Shown here: one piece after another, positions 22,541 to 35,065 of the stretch
Numbering within the stretch: position 1 is the first letter of the stretch
Layout: the number at the start of each line of letters is the position of its first letter
Assembly (NCBI GenBank): GCA_963971575.1
Contig: OZ020616.1
Location: 56,279,201 to 56,343,200 of the forward strand
Direction of reading: 5' to 3'
From: Liopterus haemorrhoidalis
Lineage: Eukaryota; Arthropoda; Insecta; Coleoptera; Dytiscidae
Length of the DNA stretch: 64,000 nt
Notes under the pieces: generated by a model
Databases searched by the model: none
Seen by the model: the letters and a program-made list of their open reading frames with translations, nothing else
Told to the model about the DNA's origin: nothing
Program-made: the position numbers and the translations under genes

Positions 22541-23344
22541 TATATAAAAAAAACAAAGAGATTTTACGTTTAGCACAACCTGGAGAAATAATGGGTAAAC
22601 TCCGAACCTGAATACAAGCTTTCAAAATATGGGACCTTCGGGTTTTGACCTGGAGTGGTTTTCAGGTTAGCCTGAAGAAGTGGAAACCCTACTGAACCGT
22701 AAAAGAAAACAACAGACTTTAATATTTATGAACAAACGAATAGCTTCAAAATATCTGAAACATTATTCTATTGGCACAAGACAAAAATGGAAACAAAAAG
22801 AATAGCAGTGATAGTCGATGGAACAATAACGATGATAATACTGAAAGTATTTTTGCATAAAATATTTCATAAAGAAAATTTTATAAACAAATTCTTAGTT
22901 AACCTTGTCACGTAGAAATAATTAAAGAGAAACTAAAGCTGTATGCTGTTTAAAAACAATTTGACGTAGCGAAGAAATGGCTCGTAGTACGAGTACTTCA
23001 TTAAAAACAAATTCCGAGTGAAGAGCACCGTTAGAGTAGGCTGGGATCTGCCAGGATTTCCTACCATCGACTCGACGCCGTGGACGCGCAAGCTCGCCTA
23101 AAGCTCGATCGATGCGCAATTCATAAAGAACCTAAGAATGTTAAGGAAATGGCGGGTTAAAAGCTCTTTTATGGATTACTCATTGACTTTACACAGGATT
23201 TACTTAACTTTCCAATTCAAAAAGAAATTAATTCATAGCTTGTAAAAATCAGATTATTTCAGATTATTATTTCTAATATCTAATATTAGGATGTACTATT
23301 GCTCAAATAACTATTTTTTAAGGGTCATCGGCCAAGTAAATAAA
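22541..23344. other. intronic sequence, nothing recognised
   Basis: Includes a short GC-richer patch at 23030-23120 with a 65-codon minus-strand frame of no known family. Confidence 0.35.
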
Positions 23345-24480
23345 CTAGGGTTGTACATCAAAGGCAAAACATCGATGTTTAATATCGATGTATCGGAAAT
23401 ATCGATGTTTTATTAATATTAAAAAAAGCTATTTATTTATATTATATAGGATTTATTTAATAATGTAAAGATAAAATACGAAAAATGTAACACATAATAC
23501 ACAAAAAGCATTTATTAGAATTTGAAATAGAAATATTCCTTTTTAATAGTAAATAATTTCACATTAATATTATTATACCCAATATAATAATCCTAATTTG
23601 TAGCTACAGTTTATTCCAAACGATTAGGCGGAACTAACCTCAATTTTCATTTTTGTAATTTGTCATTAGATATTTTTTTATATATTGAAGTTGACTTTTC
23701 CTGAACAAAATGATCAAAACCTTCAATCAATCGGTAAAAGTTACTAGAATTGAAAATATAGTTCCGCCTAAACCAAAGGAACAGACCTTACTATTTTTAC
23801 ATTTCTAAAATGAAATATTGGATTTTATTACAATAGTAATATAGTAATCTTAATGTTAATTTTATATTATTTAACATAAAAATAACACCGTCATACACAA
23901 TTATTTTTATACTTTTTTAAGTTGAAATAAAGTCTGTTCCTTTGGTTTAGGTGGAACTAGATTTTCAATTCTAGTTACTTTTACCGATTAATTGAAGCTT
24001 TTGATCATTTTGTTCAGGAAAAGCCAACTTCAATATATAAAAAAATAGCTAATGACAACTTACAAAAATCCAGGGATTGGAGGAATAACAACTGGGAAAG
24101 TGTCAACAAGACTCAAAAAGAAAAAGTGTGTTGGCGTCGTTGGTCGTTCGCATTGTTTGCAAAAATTAGAAGTTTCTTCTTATTTTATCGTATTCTGCTA
24201 ACTGCTAAGAAGAATAAGAACTAACACTATTAGTATTGTTATATCAAAATAGATGGCGCTTATATTTTGTGTACTAATTTAAATAAAAATTAAATTTTTA
24301 AGATTCCAGCGCCTCTAGCGGTAGTTTCTGAATTTCAAAGTTTAAACATCGACATCGTTAGTAGACATCGATGTTTTATCGATACTATCGCCAGCTGACC
24401 ATCGATGGTAAAAACATCGATGTTTTTAAAACAAACATCGATGTTTTCGATACATCGATGTTTTTTCCCATTTCTAAAAT
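23345..24480. mobile_element. element with repeated ACATCGATGT ends
   Basis: Both sides are packed with ATCGATG motifs: AAAACATCGATGTTTAATAT near 23365, and three inverse copies at 24410-24470. Together they suggest the subterminal repeats of one DNA element of about 1.1 kb. Short TIR elements are nested inside. No transposase was recognised. Confidence 0.45.
23605..24068. repeat. pair of inverted MITEs (GTCTGTTCC...GGCGGAACTA family)
   Basis: The arm 23658-23796 is mirrored by 23930-24068 at about 93 percent by eye, sharing TTCCTGAACAAAATGATCAA and CCTAAACCAAAGGAACAGAC. The left copy also has a GATTAGGCGGAACTA end at 23622, so it looks like two copies of a roughly 190-bp MITE in opposite orientation. 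The same ends occur at 26538-26945. Confidence 0.7.
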
Positions 24481-25079
24481 AAACTACGTGTGATAGTTAC
24501 TAGTAAATTTCTACTAGAACTACTGATAGTATTAATCAAAAAAGTAGTAAAATATAATATTGATTGATCATTAATAGATTTTACAACATGTACAGATTGC
24601 GATAACTAAATTTACGATGTTAATTTTATTGTATTCTAGCTTGTTTACATTACACTCATGAAACGATCTTGATAGGGGCAGTTTTGGGCTGTGCAACTAT
24701 AATCCGTTCTGGCAGATTTATGATCTTAATCATACAGGGTTTAACTTGTGTGTTGAGAGAGTAACTAATATGCACACATTCAGGTGGCCCATAGCCTGTG
24801 CGCCCGTTGCCCGTGTCTACGTATTCGTTGAAGCGGTGGGTATATATCAACACCTTGGACGCTGCTCGCATTAAGTGGTTTTACTTCATTTTGTTAATTT
24901 CATTCAAATCATATTTCAGGGTTAGTTTAGGGGAAGATACGGAAGTGTACAATATTAAGGGCCTCTTTAAACAAAATTTAATGTATCCTTCATAAGGAAG
25001 GGTCACAAAAAGGGTGTCCTTATAATCTTAAGATGTAGGAAATTGCAACTAAGCGATTCGCGGTACGAGGTGTGTAAAT
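24481..25079. other. stretch with one unrecognised small frame
   Basis: A minus-strand frame of 71 codons (24871-24656) has ordinary composition (VDTGNGRTGYGPPECVHISY, INLPERIIVAQPKTAPIKIV) unlike its AT-rich surroundings. I do not recognise it. It could be a transposon fragment. No splice context was convincing. Confidence 0.3.
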
Positions 25080-25411
25080 TATGTAATTTTTTTCGAAATA
25101 TTTCTCTGTTGTGAAATATTTGCAAAAATCTTAAAACCGACACAAGTAAATTTCCATTTCTAGTTAACCGATTTGTACCAAAAGTTGATCAACTCGTGCC
25201 ATTGGTGTCAAAAGCTTAAATATGACGTTTCATAAAAATCCTTTTAGCTGAATTTGCTCTGCACCTGTAAACAGACCGACAGACATCATGCTAAAAATAG
25301 TCAAAACGTTATGTAGGGACCTCAATTCGTGGAGATCCATCGAAATCTCGAAATGTCAAAATCGGTATGATCACAAAACCTCCCTTATATATGTTGCCGG
25401 TCGGTAAAAAG
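25080..25411 (-). mobile_element. B-family element, 3'-truncated (B2)
   Basis: Minus-oriented body with AAGTTGATCAACTCGTGCCA, a short GTCY remnant (ACAGACCGACAGACATC) and the CGGTCGGTAAAAA end. The hairpin end is missing. Confidence 0.7.
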
Positions 25412-25537
25412 GAAGATGGATCGCAGTGATGGCTAAAAAGAAAAGAGGTGTAATTTTTGCGCCTCAACACTTTTTGCGCCCTTACCAACTCTATACCCGA
25501 GGCGAGTGCCTCGTTCGCCAAACCCTACATCCAGCCC
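25412..25537. mobile_element. hAT-type element end
   Basis: The inverse of 25500-25537 starts CAGGGCTGGATGTAGGGTTT, with GAGGCACTCGCCTCGGG behind it, the form of a hAT terminus. The partner end was not found. Confidence 0.4.
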
Positions 25538-26155
25538 TGCTTATATCGCTGAAACGCGTAGAAATATGAAGCCGAAAAAAAAAGATATAACCTTCAATTT
25601 TATTAATACAGATGATAGATGAGAAGCATTAGTTTATAAAGATAGTTTAGAAAAGGAGGCAGGCTAACATTTCATAGACTCTGAGCCTTTTTGTGGACTG
25701 TGTTTTTTACATTTTTTGCCGCAATTGTCAAAATTTTAGACCATAACTCAAAAGTGACCATATATTTGTGATCTCAAGCTAAAAATGTATAAGTATACCA
25801 ATTTTGCAAAAAAAAAAAATTTTTTAAATTACTCTTAAAAATTTTGAACTTTTGTCAAAATTCTTTTTGACTCTGATTTTAGCCAAAGTATAGTTTTAGG
25901 TTAATTTTAGGGTGAGGATAATGAAAAAAATATTTTAAAAATTCATGCTTTCCTAGTTTTTGACTTAGAACTGGTTTGAGTCAGTTTTTTGCCTATAATA
26001 CCAAAACTTTTGCCTAAACTTAAAAATAGACCAAATTTTCTTAATCTATGACCAAAAATACACACTTGTACCATATAATTGTTCTTTCTTTGTACTTTGC
26101 ATATATGTTGGTAGAAGTTAAATTCTTAAATGAAACACTTTTCTTTCGAGAGATT
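25538..26155. other. AT-rich intronic sequence, nothing recognised
   Basis: Short repeated phrases (CCAAAATTTT, GACCATAACTCAAAA) occur but no element ends. Confidence 0.35.
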
Positions 26156-26388
26156 AAAGGATTCCACACACCAAAGCGGCCGCGGTGGCGATAATGCAGC
26201 GGCCTAACGCAACCTATACAATACAATGAGACCACGCACATACAAGCGTTCCGCTATCTGAGAACGCCACCGACTGCAGCGTTCAGTCTAGCGATCACCA
26301 AACACTGGCGGCCAAACTCGACAAGTTGCGTTAGGCCGCGCGATATTCATTGTTTATATACCACAGAGTGAATATATTTAAGAAAATA

Positions 26389-26537
26389 ATGTCGAAAATA
26401 GATAATTTAACAGAAAAAATCATAGATCAGTAAAGGATCATTTAATTTTGTATGACTTAGCACATCCTGATTACAAGAATATTAGGAAAACAAATAAAGT
26501 GTGGGACGATATAGGAAAGGTTTTGGAAATTGATAGT
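26389..26537 (+). pseudogene. MADF-domain fragment
   Basis: About 48 codons resemble the start of a MADF domain: a hydrophobic LILYDLAHPDYKN core and the W of VWDDIG. One frameshift near 26430 and the MITE insertion end it. Encoded within the TIR element 26156-27172. Confidence 0.6.
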
Positions 26538-26945
26538 AAAGTCTGTTCCAAACGATTAGGCGGAACTAGATGTTGCAATCTAGTTACTTTCATCGTTTAA
26601 ATAATGCTTTTCAGCCGTTTTGTTTAAGCTTTGTAAATCATACTTGCAACAAACATTGTTTGGTTAAGGTTAATATCATTTTAAAATGTCATTTTCTTTA
26701 TATTTTGATTTTTTGTGTCATTCTTAATACAAATATCCCATTTATTTATTTTTTGTCATTAAAATATGTAAGAAAATTAATTTAAGTTTGACATATATCA
26801 TTCGTTTCCATGATTTCATTGTTGGAATTTTAAATTTTGACATTCCAACGTGAAAAATGAAATAACCCAAGCAAGGTCCCTTTTCGTGACAACCTAAAAG
26901 AACGAAATTCCCATTTGGTTCCGCCTAACCGTTTGAAACAGACTG
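26538..26945. mobile_element. MITE nested in the MADF-bearing element
   Basis: The ends AGTCTGTTCCAAACGATTAG and, inverted, AGTCTGTTTCAAACGGTTAG both continue GCGGAAC. Length is about 408 bases with no coding frame of note. Confidence 0.75.
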
Positions 26946-27172
26946 TAAGTAGATTATTATTTTTCCTCTACATACAATTAATTATTCTATTGTATTCTCG
27001 CAATCAATATTATGATACAACTATATACCGTGATTCAATAACTGATCGCTACCGCTACCGCCACTCCCACCGCGTTAGTGTGAGGAGACCTGATCGCTAG
27101 TCGTATCGCTACCGTGGCCGCTACCGTGGCCGCCACCGCGGCCGCTTTGGTGTGTGGAATCCTTTAAATGGT

Positions 27173-27640
27173 ACAGTCGTCCTTCCCATACGTACGAACA
27201 TTTTTTTTTTTGTTCCTTAATAATTTATAATCAGATATAGTATTACAGTATTCAGTTCTTTGCTTACTATGATAACCCTTCTTAATTTTTTCCCAATTTT
27301 CCATTGTATTTTGTTAAATATTCTTTTATTTAATTTTCCGTATAACAGTTTTTCTGTGTTCTTTGTTAGAATCCGAAGGAAAACAAAATCAATACGGCTC
27401 CATTACATTTGAAGTTGGCATTTTACACACTAGATTCGCTCCCAGATGCAATTCTTACGATTCCAACAGAAATACTGATTAGATTTTCCCTATTTTCATA
27501 TGCAAAACAGTTGCAGTAAAAATTCAAAGACGATTTTATTGTTGATACTTAGACTCGAAAACAGATATTACTAACAATGAAATTTAATTAACGTTAAATT
27601 CCAGTGACGTACGGAACTATTGGGAAGGGGGACATAAATC
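27173..27640. other. intronic sequence, nothing recognised
   Basis: AT-rich; no features found. Confidence 0.35.
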
Positions 27641-27659
27641 CCTATTAACCCTACAAGTA

Positions 27660-28600
27660 TCGTTATAACAATACATACTCGTATGTACTCAAAATCCAAG
27701 TAAATACATGTTAGAAAAACAAAAAATGTAAAACGATTATTGTTTAAAATAAAAGTTTTTTGATTGGATAAATAATTGGAGAGTTATGGCGGGAAAACTC
27801 CTATATAACAAAAATTCAAAATTTAAATAACTTCCTTATTATTGATTTAACAACAAAAATTATAAAACGAACATTGTTAAAAATAAAAAGATACATCTTT
27901 TAACTAAATGCATTTTTTGATTGGATAAATATTTGGTGAGTTATGGCGGGAAAACTCCAAAAATTAAAAATTTAAATTAGTCCCTTATTATTGACTTAAC
28001 ATCAAAAATTATAAAACGAATATTGTTAAAAATAAGAAGACACATCTTTTAACTAAATGCATTTTTTTGATTGGATAAATATTTGGAGAGTTACGGCGGG
28101 AAAACTCCAAAAATTTTAAACTTAAATTTCTCCCTTATTATTGACTTAACAGCAAAAATTGTATAATGAAAATTCTTAAAAAAAAAGAAAAATCTTTTAT
28201 CGAAATGCATTTTTTTGATTACATAAATATTTGGAGATTATGACGGGAAAACTCCAAAAATTAAATTACTCCCTTATTATTGACTTAACAGCAAAAAATG
28301 TAGAACAATATTATTTAAAATAAAAAGACAAATCTTTTATCTCAATATATTTTTTTGTTTGGATAAATATTTGAAGAGTTATGGCGGGAAAACTCCAAAA
28401 ATTTTAAATTTAAATAACTCCCTTATTATTGATTTAATAGGAAAAATGTAAAACGAATATTATTTAAAATAAAAAGACAAATATTTTATCTAAATACATT
28501 ATTTTGATTGGATAAATATTTTGAGAGTATGGCGGGAAAACTCCAAAAAATTTAAATAACCGTATTATTGACTTAACAATTTTTTTTTTAATAAACTTAA
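27660..28600. repeat. minisatellite, 6 units of 141-157 bp
   Basis: GGCGGGAAAACTCC recurs at about 27789, 27946, 28096, 28243, 28384 and 28532. Each is followed by ACTCCCTTATTATTGACTTA and AAATGCATTTTTTTGATTGG. The GGCGGGAAAA core is the only GC-rich part of the unit. Confidence 0.88.
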
Positions 28601-28649
28601 AATACAGCGACCTATGTCAAGAGATTTCTGGACATTACGCGCTAAAAAA

Positions 28650-28945
28650 AGTAATGTTAAAGGGACTTCACGGTACACTAAAAAATTCACTTTAAAGCTG
28701 CATTCAGAGCTCTGTAAATCAACACGTTGTACGCTATGGATAAATTTTAAACGAGGTCATTTGGTATGATCGGACATGCTTGTGCTTTGTCGTTGCTATA
28801 CTACTGTTGAGCGATATAGTACGAGCTTGTCCGATCATACCAATTGCACTCGTTTAAAAACTATCCATAACGCACAGCGTGTTAATTTACTGAGCTCTGA
28901 ATGCAGCTTAAGTGTACCATAAAATCCCTCGCTTTTCATGTTAAT
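28650..28945. mobile_element. palindromic MITE
   Basis: Arms of about 95 bases around 28800: AAGCTGCATTCAGAGCTC and GGTATGATCGGACA face TGTCCGATCATACC and GAGCTCTGAATGCAGCTT. Outer ends GGTACACT and AGTGTACC follow. The AAGCYGMATTCAGASCTCT end also occurs at 59477 and 60873. Confidence 0.8.
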
Positions 28946-28977
28946 TATTTATCACTAATTTATAAATCACTTCTTTT

Positions 28978-30905
28978 TTGGTTCAATTTAGTGTAAAGTT
29001 TACACTTACTGGTTAAATTATAGAGTTAAAGTTAAAGTTAAGAGTGTAGAGAAATAAATAGTGTTAAAGTAGTGTTAATTTTAACACTGAAAAAGTAATA
29101 TTTTATAAAAATAACAATATTTGAATGAATGAAGGTTTACACGGTGATTTGGTTATAAATAGTAAACTTTATACTTTTTTTAAATGTAAATTTTAACACT
29201 AAAATTTTAACCAAGCAGAACTTTTACACTTATGAATTTTTGCTGTGTCTGATGGTCTCTAACGAGCGGCGGGTATTCTCGCGGCGCCTCTGGTAACACC
29301 CCAAGCAACTACAGGAACATTAATTGTAAACCAGGTCATTTTTTATGAAGAAATATCAATAAATCAACGCCGGTAACAATCTTTCTACGTAATCATAGTC
29401 TTATTTAAACTAATTCTAGTTTGTTTTACTGTATTTTGTAGTTACTTTTGTTTTGAAAACATATTTTTTGCTTTTCGTATTATCTTTCCAAAATACCAAG
29501 TAATAAATCACTGGGCAGTGGTTGACGACCATTTGCGGGATTTATGTGAACTAACTAAGATATACGACCACGAAATCGGTCATGATGACTTGGTCAACAC
29601 CACAAATTTTTCATCTCCCCGTTCCTCCTGTCCTCTAACCGTAGGCGACCTCAACTCAGGGTAAATGATGAAGAATTACTGAATGAATAAGAACTGCGTA
29701 CAGAATAAGAAACAGGGAAATAAGAATTTATAAGAATAGGAAACTAAAAAATAAAATGGAAGAAATATTTGACAATTTTTCAAATATATATAAAAGGGTT
29801 GCCTTTTATATTTTGGGATTTGAGATAAAAAACAATTATTTATCAACAAAAGTGGCTTTATTGTTTTTCAAAATATTCTCCATGAACTTACACTTTTGCA
29901 TGCGTTTGAACCAATTTTCGAAGCACTTTTTCTAATCCGATTGAGGCTTTTTCCACTGCGATTGTAAAATTATGTGGGATCCAAAGCGCACAAATAATTT
30001 TGACGGCCAAATGTTCGTGCAATAGAGAATGTATGCTGGTTCCACTAATGCCCAAGGATATCTCAATCTCACGATAAGTCACATGACGATCTTGCACGAT
30101 TGTGCGAGCTTCTTGGAATATAGGAGTTCCAAAACGAATAGTCAATTTTTTCTTTTTTTGTTAATGCAGTTTTTATCAATTTTTTTAAGATGCATCGATT
30201 AGATTTATGATTCAGGAGCAATAAAATATATTGGTCATAAATCAATTAACGATAACGGATAATAAATTTAATATTTTTTATCTCTTACGTCATTCAAAAG
30301 ACAAAAATTTGATTTTTACTGTTTAAAAAAAAAATAACTACTAACGATTAGATATGAAAACTTTTTCAAATTTCAATATTTCGCCAAATTATCAACAAAA
30401 ATTTAATTGAAAATCAGATAAAAAAATCTAAAAAATATAAAAAATTTCAAATTAATTATTATTCTGGCAATGATATATAAAAACGAGTGTTAATCGCTTA
30501 TTATGCGGTGACATTTTTTTTTTTGATATTTGTGGGTTATATTGTGCGAATTTATTTGTGCTTTAAAGCGCAAAATAATTGTCCTTGACAAAAGTCAATT
30601 TTGCGTTGTTTTCGCAGAGCGCAAAAGCCTGCTTTGTATTGTGATTGTACACAGCAAAATATTCATAAGTGTAAAAATTCTGTTTAGTTAAAATTTAGTG
30701 TTAAAATTTTCATTTGAAAATAGTAAAAAGTTCGTTATTTTTAACCAAATCACCGCGTAAATCTTCATTTATTCAGTGTTATTTTTATGAAATATTATTT
30801 TTTCAGTGTTAAAATTAACACTACTTTAACACTATTTATTTTCTAACACTATAATTTAACCAGTATATAGGTATAAACTTGACACTAAATTGAACCAAAA
30901 TTACT
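28978..30905. mobile_element. element with long (about 265 bp) terminal inverted repeats
   Basis: 28978-29245 (TTGGTTCAATTTAGTG, ACTGGTTAAATTATAG, GTGTTAATTTTAACACTG) is mirrored at 30648-30905 in the same order. The inside lacks a recognisable transposase and holds a nested deleted mariner (29798-30165). A short scrap of the TIR is at 58519-58550. Confidence 0.65.
29798..30165 (-). pseudogene. internally deleted mariner (type A), copy A2
   Basis: The minus-strand frame TIVQDRHVTYREIEISLGIS, HEHLAVKIICALWIPHNFTI is the second HTH region. It then jumps, with the same join as the copy at 1381-1895, to the C-terminal FENWFK and GEYFEKQ segments in another frame. The 3' terminus (AGGGTTGCCTTTTATATT) is present; the first HTH and 5' end are missing. 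Confidence 0.8.
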
Positions 30906-31797
<892 letters not shown>

Positions 31798-31850
31798 TTA
31801 TGAGCTAAAATATATAAATTATATAAAAAATGAGCTAAAATATAATTTTA

Positions 31851-32280
31851 AACCGCCATCTCTCAAAGTACTTGTTTAATTTTATCAAAAAATGTCTCAA
31901 ATAAAAGTTGTTAGTTATTGCTTTTATAGCAACTTGTGTTAAATAAATTTTTTCGAAATATTTTTCTGTTAAAAATCTTAAAACCGACACGAGTAAACTT
32001 CCATTTCTAGTTAACTGATTTTTACCAAAAGTTGATCAACTCGTGCCATTGATGTTAAAAGCTTAAATATGAATTGTCATAAAAATCCTTTTATTTTGCT
32101 CTGCACGTGTACACGAACCGACAGACAGACCGACAGAGAGATAGACCAACAGACATTATAATAAAAATAGTCTAAACGTTATGTAGAGACCTCAATTCGT
32201 GGAGATTCATCGAAATCTCGAAATGTCAATATCGGTATGATCACAATACCTGCCTTATATATGTTGACGGTCGGTAAAAA
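31851..32280 (-). mobile_element. B-family element (B3)
   Basis: Minus-oriented copy missing the terminal hairpin. The CCGCCAT subterminal remnant, body, an interrupted GACAGACC run (32119-32157) and GGTCGGTAAAAA end are present. It starts only 94 bases upstream of the homeobox exon acceptor. Confidence 0.75.
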
Positions 32281-32639
32281 GTGTTCCTCTTTCAATTGAA
32301 TAATTTTCAGTTTTACTTTAGGATAGTGTAAAACATGCTGAAACGTCAAAAGCAATTTAGGACACCGCTTGAATGAAAAGTTGGATATAAAATAAAATTA
32401 TGAGAGTTAAGACAGGACATAGAACCAAATTATATTAGAATAGTAATCGTTTTTTGGAAATATAACAAAGTATATAGTCAAAAATATCGATTATGGCTGC
32501 AAAAAAATATTTGAATGAATACAGAACAAAACAGTTCTGAAAATCAACATTAACTCAAAAAACTAAAAAATGGAAACAAAACAAACCAACTCTGGGGCGA
32601 CGATACGACAAACTTGTTAGTGCTAATCAACAGTGCTCA

Positions 32640-33152
32640 AGTCATATTCGACTAATTTAAGAGCTCTGAACCCAGCTTTGGCAAGCTCCGAAACATTTTC
32701 AAGAGCAAAATCCCATTACGCCTTAAAAGGAAAGCTTTTGAACTATGCGTTGAGCCTGTTCTTACGGTGCTGAGACCCTAACTCTAACAAAAGCTTCAGC
32801 TAAAAAACTTCAAAGAGCCATGGAGCAAATCGCCTTAAGAGACAGAATACCTAATGCAAAAATTCGCAGCAAAAGTAACTGAGATCCTTGTGAAAATAAC
32901 TACAATGAATTGGAGATAGGAAGGACACCTTGCCAGAATAAGAGACGGACGCTGGAATAAATGTATACTCCAATGAAGAATTTGGGCAGATAGACGGAGT
33001 CGAGGAAGACCACCTAGTCGCTGGACTGACGACATTAACGCATCGCTACGAATTGGATGCACGAAGCCCAAGACCGAACAAAATGGGAAATACTAAGAGA
33101 GGCCTATATCCAGCAGTGGATCGAAACGGCTGATTGATGATGATGATGATGA
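32640..33152 (+). pseudogene. LINE C-terminal fragment with GAT tail
   Basis: Across frameshifts it reads GKLRNIFKSKIPLRLKRKAF, LCVEPVLT, KKLQRAMEQIALRDRIPNAK, then RTKWEILREAYIQQWIETAD, and ends in (GAT)n. This is the post-RT end of a LINE polymerase of the lineage whose tail is tandemly repeated at 20276-21100. Numerous stops. Confidence 0.75.
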
Positions 33153-33877
33153 TGAACCCAGCTTTATTCCTCCTTTTGGGAACGCTCTGAAATATATTAA
33201 AAGATTTTTACATTGAAACTTGAGAAATCGTGCTTTGACTTACGAGTGATTCTCATCACGAATCACCTCGTAGAAGGAATTAAATTCTAGTTTCAAATCC
33301 CATATTATTTTTGGTATATTTAATCTGTCAACAAAGAAATAAAAAGCGATTTTGAATATGGAAATTTACGATTCACAGACACATTAATCAAAAATAAAAA
33401 ATAACAAACAAGCAGCCCAGCCGATATATTTTGATTATTGGTAGTGTTAGTTGTGACTCTTGTCACAAGTAGAGAGCGCTGGGATTCCGCGGCAATCACT
33501 ATTAATCTGTATTCGTGGTCACAAACTGCGATATATGGCCAAACACTCGGTCTCTAACGGATCACACATTATAATTTATAGTAAATAATGCATATGCCCA
33601 ATTTACTAGATAATAAATTTTAGAAATTATCATTAATCTTTGAATCCAACATCATAATTCAAATGTTTAATTCAAAATTGTCAATTAAGCAATTATGGGA
33701 ATAAATGGATAACATTGTATTTTGCATCGCTTGACAGATATTCGTATTAGCTGGTTTGATTAATTGTTGTTAATTATTGTTGCTAATGATCGACGTTCAT
33801 ATTATATTAACGAAAAACCACAACGACTTTTGCTTCCAAACATACATTCGGGATTTTTTTAATCATTTTTATAAAAG
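33153..33877. other. intronic sequence, nothing recognised
   Basis: A GC-richer patch at 33460-33550 contains GGTCTCTAACGGA, which recurs near 29254 as GGTCTCTAACGAG. No further structure seen. Confidence 0.35.
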
Positions 33878-34652
33878 AAAATTGATGTGAAGTGTGAATT
33901 TTCCCATATTTTAGGGTTTCGCAGGTATTTATTAACTGTGTGATGATTATTTGGAATGCCAAAACAAATTTTATGTCAAAATATATTTTTATGAATTTTA
34001 ATTCGAATGCCTAATACCATTATTTAAGTTTCTAAATATGTGCAGTATTTTTTTTATATAGCAAGGTTCATTAAGATTTTGAAAATTGCGCGTATGGCTT
34101 CTATTGGTTGCTTAAATCATAAGCCTCGCCCTCTGATACCTTCAAATATAGAATTAAATTATAATTTCAACACTTCCCACTGGTTATTATATTTACGCTT
34201 TTAAAAATTAAATTTTTTGAAAGCCAAAATATAACTAGAATTTTGACAAAATAATTTAAACAAAATAAAAATGCAAAAAAAAATTGAAAAAATAAAAATT
34301 GACGGGATTCGAACACAGTTTCTTACAGTAGTTTCAACTCACTAAGCGAAAAAGCTACCACTGTGCTATACAGGATCACTCGTTTACTATGTTAAATAGC
34401 GGATTAAATATATTACATATTTTACTTAAAAACACAAAAAATGCGTTATTTTCCGAAAACATAATCTGATCAAAAAATCCTGTTATACTATTCCGGTTCA
34501 CACTAATGTACATTGATGAGAATTTTTTCAGATTTTTAGTTTAAACCATCTGGACTACAGGGTGTGGGACAAAATTTTTTTGCACAATTTTGGCAAAAAC
34601 GACAAAATGACGGTATAAGGGTTTTTTGGTCATACCTACAAAACCCTAAAAA
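33878..34652 (-). mobile_element. A-family element copy 3, GTCY run deleted
   Basis: Minus-oriented copy with the 3' hairpin end, class-1 right arm and tRNA-like module. The left arm jumps from GCACAATTTTGGCAAAA directly to ACGACAAAATGACGG. That deletes about 290 bases including the whole GTCT run; the 5' terminal 40 bases remain. Confidence 0.8.
34301..34372 (-). other. tRNA-like module in A-family copy 3
   Basis: The same type as copy 2: TAGCACAGTGGTAGC as A box and TGTTCGAATCCCG as B box, with a T-run after it. The B box is closer to consensus than in copy 2. Confidence 0.7.
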
Positions 34653-34714
34653 TGAATAATATAGTCGCTTTTTACTTGCCCGACCTTATAATATAAGAGG
34701 CAAGTACGAGGATT

Positions 34715-35045
34715 TCCTCTTATATTTCGGGATTGCGCTGCAACTAGTGCTGCTATCTGGCAACTGATGCTTTTATCGTAAAGTTTGACATTTTTAACGG
34801 GTACGTACTCAGAACGTTTTGACGTACGAGCGCTATTTTTGTTGTTTGCAGTAACTTGAAAAAATTAATCGCGGCTAAATATTGAATTAAATCGTGAACA
34901 TTTTCGAGCGATTATTTTTTACAACTTTCGACGTGGATTAACCCAACAGTGCATCAATGAACTTAAATCGACTTTTGGCGATGAAACATCTTCAAGGACT
35001 ACTGTTTATCGATTGCCGACTTCAATCGTGACCGTAGTTACTGTA
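34715..35045 (+). pseudogene. mariner (type A), 5' end fragment
   Basis: Starts near AGGATTTCCTCTTATATTTC, close to the type-A terminus. It then has an untranslated leader and YNFRRGLTQQQCINELKSTF, GDETSSRTTVYR before breaking off at about 35045. It supplies the 5' part missing from the copies at 1381 and 29798. Confidence 0.7.
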
Positions 35046-35065
35046 AATACAGTTATTATTATTAT

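Larger units (their letters stand above)
26156..27172 (+). mobile_element. TIR element with a MADF-like remnant
   Basis: AAAGGATTCCACACACCAAA continues through GCGGCCGCGGTGGCG and is mirrored perfectly for about 35 bases at the right end. The right subterminal part repeats GCTACCG. Inside, ATG at 26389 starts MSKIDNLTEKIID. After a one-base frameshift it reads KDHLILYDLAHPDYKNIRKT and NKVWDDIGKVLEI, a MADF-like DNA-binding domain as found in accessory proteins of PIF/Harbinger and other elements. A MITE interrupts it at 26538. Confidence 0.65.

Noticed and set aside
5181..28600. CRISPR-like arrays
   Set aside because: The tandem repeats have no short repeat plus unique spacer structure, and the genome is eukaryotic.
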